Positions 13,748-19,071 of a DNA stretch of 19,071 nucleotides are shown in pieces. The stretch spans positions 1 through 19,071 of the forward strand of contig CANRGW010000009.1 in the NCBI GenBank assembly GCA_947630205.1. Reading direction: 5' to 3'. The translations under genes were made by a program, and so were the position numbers. The DNA is from an uncultured Bacilli bacterium. Its GTDB lineage: Bacteria; Bacillota_I; Bacilli_A; RF39; UBA660. The stretch's first letter is position 1. Every line of letters begins with the position of its first letter. The notes beneath the pieces are model-generated. The model was not told the DNA's origin and searched no databases. It was given only the letters and a program-made list of their open reading frames with translations.

Positions 13748-14914
13748 TTAATCTCTTGTATATAAATCTCTTGTATAAACTTTTTCTCTTACAGAAATTA
13801 AAGTATCATCAAGACGATTAGCAACAATAACATCAGCCTTAGTTTTAAATTCTTCTAAATCACCAAGTACATGACATCCATTAAATTCATCACAATCTAA
13901 AGTAGGTTCATATATAATAATTTCTACATTTTGTTTTTTCAATCTTTCAATTATACCTTGAATAGCACTTGCTCTAAAATTATCAGAATTAGTTTTCATA
14001 GTAAGTCTATATATTCCAACAACTTTAGGATTTCTCTCCATAATCATTTTAGCAATATGACTTTTTCTAGTATTATTTGACTCAACAATTGCCCAAATTA
14101 AATTTTGAGGAACATGTTCATAATTTGCTAAAAGTTGTTTAGTATCTTTTGGTAAACAATAACCACCATATCCAAATGATGGATTATTATAATGATCTCC
14201 AATTCTTGGATCTAAGCAAACACCCTCAATAATATCTTTGGTATTTAAACCTTTTAATTCAGCATAAGTATCTAATTCATTAAAATAAGATACACGTAAT
14301 GCTAAATAAGTATTAGCAAAAAGTTTAACAGCCTCTGCTTCTGTTGAATGCATATATCTTACTTCAATATCTTTTTTAATAGCACTCTCTTTTAATAAAT
14401 CAGCAAAAATTTCAGCCCTTTTACTTTTTTCTCCTACTACTATTCTTGATGGATATAGATTATCATATAAAGCATGTCCTTCTCTTAAAAACTCTGGTGA
14501 AAACATAATATTATCAATATTATATTTTTTCTTTACATCTTCAATAAAACCAACTGGTATAGTTGATTTTACAACCATAGTTGTATCAAGTTTCATATCA
14601 ATTACTTTCTTTATGATATCTTCAACACTTGATGTATCAAAGAAGTTCTTTTCATCATCATAATTAGTTGGTGTGCTTATAATAATAAATTCTGCATCTT
14701 TAAAAGCATCTTTATAATCTAAAGTTGCTCTTAAATTTAATTCTTTTTCTTTAAAAAATCTCTCAATATATTCATCTTTAATTGGTGAAATGCGATTATT
14801 AATCATTTCAACCTTTTCAGGTATTATATCTAAGGCAACAACTTCATTATTTTGACTTAATAAAGTTGCCATTGATAAACCTACATATCCTGTCCCTGCA
14901 ACAGCTATTTTCAT
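13748..14914 (-). CDS. ugd: UDP-glucose 6-dehydrogenase (UDP-glucose/GDP-mannose dehydrogenase family)
   Basis: This NAD-dependent cytosolic enzyme makes UDP-glucuronate (or a related UDP-uronate) for surface polysaccharides. Of 388 residues, the Rossmann loop GTGYVG lies at 7-12, STPTN at 80-84, KSTIPVG at 116-122, FSPEFLREG at 138-146, and the catalytic GYGGYCLPKD with Cys253. The C-terminus VYTRDLYTRD is family-like and encoded by a short in-frame tandem repeat. The start at 14914 follows AAAGGGAAGAG. The in-frame ATG at 14941 overlaps the promoter -10 and is therefore not a start. At 388 residues it is of the shorter bacterial type. It is transcribed from its own promoter downstream of the MurB-like gene and ends at a strong terminator. 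Confidence 0.93.
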   Translation of the reverse strand: MKIAVAGTGYVGLSMATLLSQNNEVVALDIIPEKVEMINNRISPIKDEYIERFFKEKELNLRATLDYKDAFKDAEFIIISTPTNYDDEKNFFDTSSVEDIIKKVIDMKLDTTMVVKSTIPVGFIEDVKKKYNIDNIMFSPEFLREGHALYDNLYPSRIVVGEKSKRAEIFADLLKESAIKKDIEVRYMHSTEAEAVKLFANTYLALRVSYFNELDTYAELKGLNTKDIIEGVCLDPRIGDHYNNPSFGYGGYCLPKDTKQLLANYEHVPQNLIWAIVESNNTRKSHIAKMIMERNPKVVGIYRLTMKTNSDNFRASAIQGIIERLKKQNVEIIIYEPTLDCDEFNGCHVLGDLEEFKTKADVIVANRLDDTLISVREKVYTRDLYTRD

Positions 14915-14941
14915 ACTACTCTTCCCTTTCCAAACGTCCAT

Positions 14942-14970
14942 ATTATAACATAACTTTTTGAATATTGCAA
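14942..14970 (-). promoter_or_regulatory. ugd promoter (extended -10)
   Basis: On the minus strand TTGCAA (14970-14965), a 17-base spacer, then TGTTATAAT (TATAAT at 14947-14942). The transcript would begin about 20 bases before the chosen ugd ATG. Confidence 0.7.
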
Positions 14971-14978
14971 TACTATTT

Positions 14979-15852
<874 letters not shown>

Positions 15853-15868
15853 TTTTTCTCCTTTTCTA

Positions 15869-17407
15869 TTATATATTATTTTCCATAACATAATCTTTTT
15901 TATTTTTTCTTTTTAATACACTTTTAATTTTTTCAATTAAATATTTAAATTCATCTCTATAAAAGATGATAGTTACAATTCCAATTATAAAAATTGCTAT
16001 CATTGAAACAATTACACCATTTATAATCCATTCAAAATAGGTATTTGGTATATTTAAATTAAGAGTATTCGTAATTAAAATTATTAAAATAGCCTCCACA
16101 ACAGAAATAAATAAATTCTTTATAACAACATTTATATTTCTATCAATTATCTTATTAGATGTATATAATGCTAATTGAATTGTTCTAAAAGCCATTGATA
16201 TAAAAGTTCCTATTGCAACGCCAACTAAACCATATTTTATTACTAAAGCAACGGATATAAAGATATTTAAGAAAGCCTCAATTATAGCACCATTTCTTGT
16301 TTGTTTATAATGTCCGGCTGCTTCTATTACCATTTGATAAGGTATTCTAATACAATAAAAGAAATGAGCAATTAATAAAATACAAGCAAAAGTTGGCCTT
16401 AAATAATTAATATCGGTAATACCTTTAGTATATATTCTTACAAAAGAAACAATTAAAATTATTGAACAAGTATATACTAAAGTAGCAATACTAAAGACTA
16501 CATATTCGACTAACGATAAATTTCTTTTTAATAAATCTGATTGATTTTTGGCTATCATATTTCCAAAGGCGGCTTCTAAACCACTAGAAAATGAAAATAC
16601 TAAATTTTTCAAAGCACTTATTACCATATTATAAACACTATATACAGATACTTCTAACATATTAGTAAACATTGTTAAAACAACAACATCTGTATTATTA
16701 GTTACAAATATAGCAACTTGATGCCAAAAAGCATCCCATCTTTGGCCAATTGCTTTATTATTAGGTGCAATATTTTTATTTAATTTATATTTTCTCTTAA
16801 CATATATATTTAATAAAAGAGGATATAAACAAAAGGCTAAAGAACTACCTAGTTTTACAATATGAATAGAAAAACCATTCAATATTAAAAGTGATGCTAA
16901 AACAACATTTAAAACTATGGAAACAATTCTAAATAAAGAGGCAACCCATAATTTTTGGTCTGCTTGTAATAATATTAAATAAGTTATTCCTAAAAGTGAC
17001 TCAGCAACCGTTCCAATTCCTATAATTAAAAATAAAGAAAAAGAAAATATCCAACTAAATTCATCAATTACAAAAAATGGGTAAATAATTGAAAAAATTA
17101 TAATCAATATTACCAAAATAAATGCTATTTTTCGCATGAAAATATTTGTAGCATTCATTATTCCACTTATTTCATCATTATCTTTTTTGGCAAGTGGCTT
17201 ATATAAAGCAGCACGCGTTACTCCACCTATACCAGAACGTAATAAAACTGCACATGCTAAAAATTGAGATATAGACGTTGTTAATCCATTATATTGAGAT
17301 CCAAATCTTTGTAATATTAATTTTGGTAAAATAAATCCACAAATAACTGTAACCAATTGGAGTAATAAACTCATAGAAACATCTAAAATTGTCTTTTTAC
17401 TTCGCAT
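15869..17407 (-). CDS. Wzx-type polysaccharide flippase (MOP/MATE-like superfamily)
   Basis: A polytopic protein of 512 residues with about 14 hydrophobic helices, starting MRSKKTILDVSMSLLLQLVTVICGFILPKLILQRFGSQYNGL. The N-terminal LPKLIL.RFG..YNGL segment, the LLRSGIGGVTRAALYKPLA loop and the later GLVGVAIGTFISMAFR are typical of O-antigen/capsule repeat-unit flippases. They move undecaprenyl-PP-linked oligosaccharide across the membrane. I chose the ATG at 17407, about 10 bases after AGGA. A GTG at 17416 is in frame but too close to that site. It lies 12 bases after the nitroreductase gene and 16 bases before the MurB-like gene, so these three form one run. Together with TagO it implies a Wzx-type export route; a Wzy polymerase is not in the window. 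Confidence 0.9.
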   Translation of the reverse strand: MRSKKTILDVSMSLLLQLVTVICGFILPKLILQRFGSQYNGLTTSISQFLACAVLLRSGIGGVTRAALYKPLAKKDNDEISGIMNATNIFMRKIAFILVILIIIFSIIYPFFVIDEFSWIFSFSLFLIIGIGTVAESLLGITYLILLQADQKLWVASLFRIVSIVLNVVLASLLILNGFSIHIVKLGSSLAFCLYPLLLNIYVKRKYKLNKNIAPNNKAIGQRWDAFWHQVAIFVTNNTDVVVLTMFTNMLEVSVYSVYNMVISALKNLVFSFSSGLEAAFGNMIAKNQSDLLKRNLSLVEYVVFSIATLVYTCSIILIVSFVRIYTKGITDINYLRPTFACILLIAHFFYCIRIPYQMVIEAAGHYKQTRNGAIIEAFLNIFISVALVIKYGLVGVAIGTFISMAFRTIQLALYTSNKIIDRNINVVIKNLFISVVEAILIILITNTLNLNIPNTYFEWIINGVIVSMIAIFIIGIVTIIFYRDEFKYLIEKIKSVLKRKNKKDYVMENNI

Positions 17408-17419
17408 TAATATCACATC

Positions 17420-18355
17420 CTATAAAAACTTAATAATATCTTCTTCTGAAAATCTATGAGAAATTGGAACATAAAAATTATCTTTTAAATTTCCAACGGC
17501 AACAGCACAAATTAATAATTCATCTTCTGGTATGTTAAACATTTGGCGATATTGTTCCCATTTATTACTATAAGTTACTGGTCTTTGAATAATACAAGCA
17601 CCAAAACCGTATAAATGTAAAGTTAATGATAGATATCCAACATAAATACTAGGTGAAACAATATATTGATTTAATTCACTTTCACTATTGTATGAACTAA
17701 TTTTTCCAGTTATTAAAACTAATTTTTTTATTTTATTAGCAAATCCTCCAACTCCCTCAAGCCATTTAGAAAAAACTTTTTGTTGTTCTTGATTTAAAAC
17801 ATAAACTCTATAGGCTTGCCTATTACAAGCGGAAGGAGCATACTGAGCAAGAGTTAAAGCCTTTTTTAATTTTTCATTATCTATTTCAGTATCAGCAAAA
17901 TCTCTAATACTGTGTCTTGATTTTATAAAATATTCTATATCTTTTTCATTAAATTTTAAATCGGCTTTTTTAATTAATTGAACTCCACCTGTTTCTTTTT
18001 TATAATTAGGATATTTTTCTAATTCTTTTTTCATTTCTTCAATGAAATCATCTGTATAAGAATGTTTGTCCATATAATCAATATAATTATTTAAAGAAGA
18101 TATAGCCATTTCAATAATTTCTTTATAATAATTAGAGTCAACATTTTCTAATTTTTTAATTCTCTCAAGCATCAATTTTTGTTTACTATGTCCAAACCCT
18201 AATCGAGGATTTTCAATACATAAACCTTTTTCTATTGAATGAATATTTTTTATTAAATTAGCGGCAATAGTATTTAATTCTGAATTTTGAGATTTTAATC
18301 TTTTTTCCATTTTTAGTTGATTACGAATAACCAAACCATAAGTTTTAAGACTCAT
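17420..18355 (-). CDS. nitroreductase-family protein of polysaccharide clusters
   Basis: A 311-residue protein. The C-terminal part (about 140-311) is a flavin nitroreductase fold: SRHSIRDFAD (146-155) and APSACNRQAYRVYVL (173-187) form the FMN-binding entry, with VGYLSLTLHLYGFGACIIQRP later. The N-terminal 130 residues contain IHSIEKGLCIENPRLGFGHSKQKLM, an extension seen in nitroreductase relatives encoded beside polysaccharide pyruvyl transferases. Its substrate is unknown. It is likely a flavin-dependent redox step on a precursor or partner protein of the glycan pathway (inference). It overlaps the upstream pyruvyl transferase gene by four bases (ATGA), indicating translational coupling. 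Confidence 0.85.
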   Translation of the reverse strand: MSLKTYGLVIRNQLKMEKRLKSQNSELNTIAANLIKNIHSIEKGLCIENPRLGFGHSKQKLMLERIKKLENVDSNYYKEIIEMAISSLNNYIDYMDKHSYTDDFIEEMKKELEKYPNYKKETGGVQLIKKADLKFNEKDIEYFIKSRHSIRDFADTEIDNEKLKKALTLAQYAPSACNRQAYRVYVLNQEQQKVFSKWLEGVGGFANKIKKLVLITGKISSYNSESELNQYIVSPSIYVGYLSLTLHLYGFGACIIQRPVTYSNKWEQYRQMFNIPEDELLICAVAVGNLKDNFYVPISHRFSEEDIIKFL

Positions 18356-19071
18356 TTTTTTATCACCTCATTTAAATAATTAAAAGATGCTTCTCTATGT
18401 TCTTTTAATGGTTTATTTCTTAGTTTATAATCTATTTTTTCATCTAATATTTCTATATTAGAATTTTCTTCAAACAATCTATCTTCAAAATTAAAGTTTT
18501 TTAATAATTCATTAACTTTATTTTTCTTCTTATTAAGTACTATAAATTGCTTTTCAAAATTTATTGAAAAAATAGTACCATGAAAAGTATCTGTTATAAC
18601 ATAATCAGCATAATAAATACTATTCATAAAATTAATAGGATTATTTATTACACAATCATCACACCAATTATAGTTATTAGTACCACTTATAATTTTTAAA
18701 TTCCGACTCTTAGCAAAATCTTTTATTTTCTGTACTAAAGAACTATTTAAATTTGAAAATAAATATACAAAGATATAATTATCATTTAATTTATTACCTA
18801 TTTCTTTTTTATAATCTTCTTTAGTTAACAAGAAAGTTGGATCACATACAACATCTATTTTTCTATTAGTAATTTTTTTTACTATATCATAGGTTGCTTT
18901 ATCTCTTACAGAAATTGCTTTCATATTATTTAAATATTCCTTTATACTATTTCCTGCTTGATCAAATACTCTTTTTAGTTCGTCAGATTGTATATTAGGC
19001 TTGTCTGGCAAACTTGAAACATTATTTACATTTTCTGTGAATTTTGTTAAACTCATTATTTTCCTCCAAGC
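18352..19071 (-). CDS. polysaccharide pyruvyl transferase family protein, N-terminus short or outside window
   Basis: The C-terminal half of the family (PF04230) is clear: AISVRDKATYDIVKKI, DVVCDPTFLL, IFVYLFSNLN, and YADYVITDTFHGTIFSINFEKQFIVLNKK with the characteristic D-T/S-F-HG motif. These proteins add pyruvate as a ketal to sugars of surface polysaccharides. The ATG at 19056 has GGAGG 7 bases ahead and would give 234 residues, against roughly 350 for full-length members, with only 47 residues before ISVRD. The frame is open through to the right edge, so this ATG may be internal and the gene may continue outside the window. It is the first visible gene of the minus-strand glycan run and overlaps the nitroreductase gene by four bases. 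Confidence 0.8.
   Translation of the reverse strand, partial: AWRKIMSLTKFTENVNNVSSLPDKPNIQSDELKRVFDQAGNSIKEYLNNMKAISVRDKATYDIVKKITNRKIDVVCDPTFLLTKEDYKKEIGNKLNDNYIFVYLFSNLNSSLVQKIKDFAKSRNLKIISGTNNYNWCDDCVINNPINFMNSIYYADYVITDTFHGTIFSINFEKQFIVLNKKKNKVNELLKNFNFEDRLFEENSNIEILDEKIDYKLRNKPLKEHREASFNYLNEVIKK

Noticed and set aside
13750..13777. Tandem 13-base repeat at the end of ugd as another switch
   Set aside because: Two copies only, offset by 15 bases (in frame), and the encoded VYTRDLYTRD is close to the normal family end.

Overview
The window is very AT-rich (by eye about a quarter G+C). Coding is dense, genes are short, and ribosome-binding sites are strong AGGAGG types. TGA is used as a stop (it ends spoIIGA in an ATGA overlap with sigE, and it ends sigE), so this is the standard bacterial code and not a TGA=Trp mollicute code. 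The spoIIGA-sigE pair points to an endospore-forming lineage of the Bacillota. The low G+C and the gene content suggest an uncultured gut-type lineage, but the sequence alone does not fix the taxon.

Left part (1-6358). A pflX-like radical-SAM protein enters from the left edge. Facing it is a tightly overlapping minus-strand operon: zinc-ribbon membrane protein, TPM-domain membrane protein, 5-formyltetrahydrofolate cyclo-ligase, tcdA (tRNA ct6A dehydratase, frameshifted here), and an unlisted 29-residue membrane peptide whose ribosome-binding site lies inside the end of tcdA. Divergent from this operon is a 788-residue membrane protein with a charged cytoplasmic N-terminus, three membrane segments and about seven PASTA repeats, but no kinase domain.

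Middle (6396-10660). A membrane-anchored unknown protein is followed by spoIIGA and sigE. These are the membrane aspartic protease and the pro-sigma factor it activates at the start of the mother-cell sporulation programme. The region upstream of spoIIGA has a Spo0A-box-like site over a -35 that lies 21 bp from its -10, close to the unusual layout of the Bacillus subtilis spoIIG promoter. A 117-residue unknown protein starts from a near-consensus promoter that overlaps the sigE stop codon, and it is followed 7 bases later by tRNA-Thr(GGT). Two more unknown proteins follow, one of them membrane-bound.

Right part (10655-19071). This is a cell-surface polysaccharide region. It holds a hexapeptide-repeat acyltransferase, tagO (first lipid-linked sugar of wall glycopolymers), a degenerate Rpn/PD-(D/E)XK-like protein, ugd (UDP-glucose dehydrogenase), a MurB-like FAD reductase, a Wzx-type flippase, a nitroreductase-family protein and a polysaccharide pyruvyl transferase. 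Two simple-sequence repeats stand out here. One is a C9/G9 tract inside a 26-codon leader reading frame whose stop codon abuts a terminator hairpin upstream of the acyltransferase. The other is an (AT)14 tract that puts the MurB-like gene out of frame. Both are positioned as slipped-strand on/off switches, which suggests a phase-variable surface glycan. They could also be assembly errors, so this remains a hypothesis.
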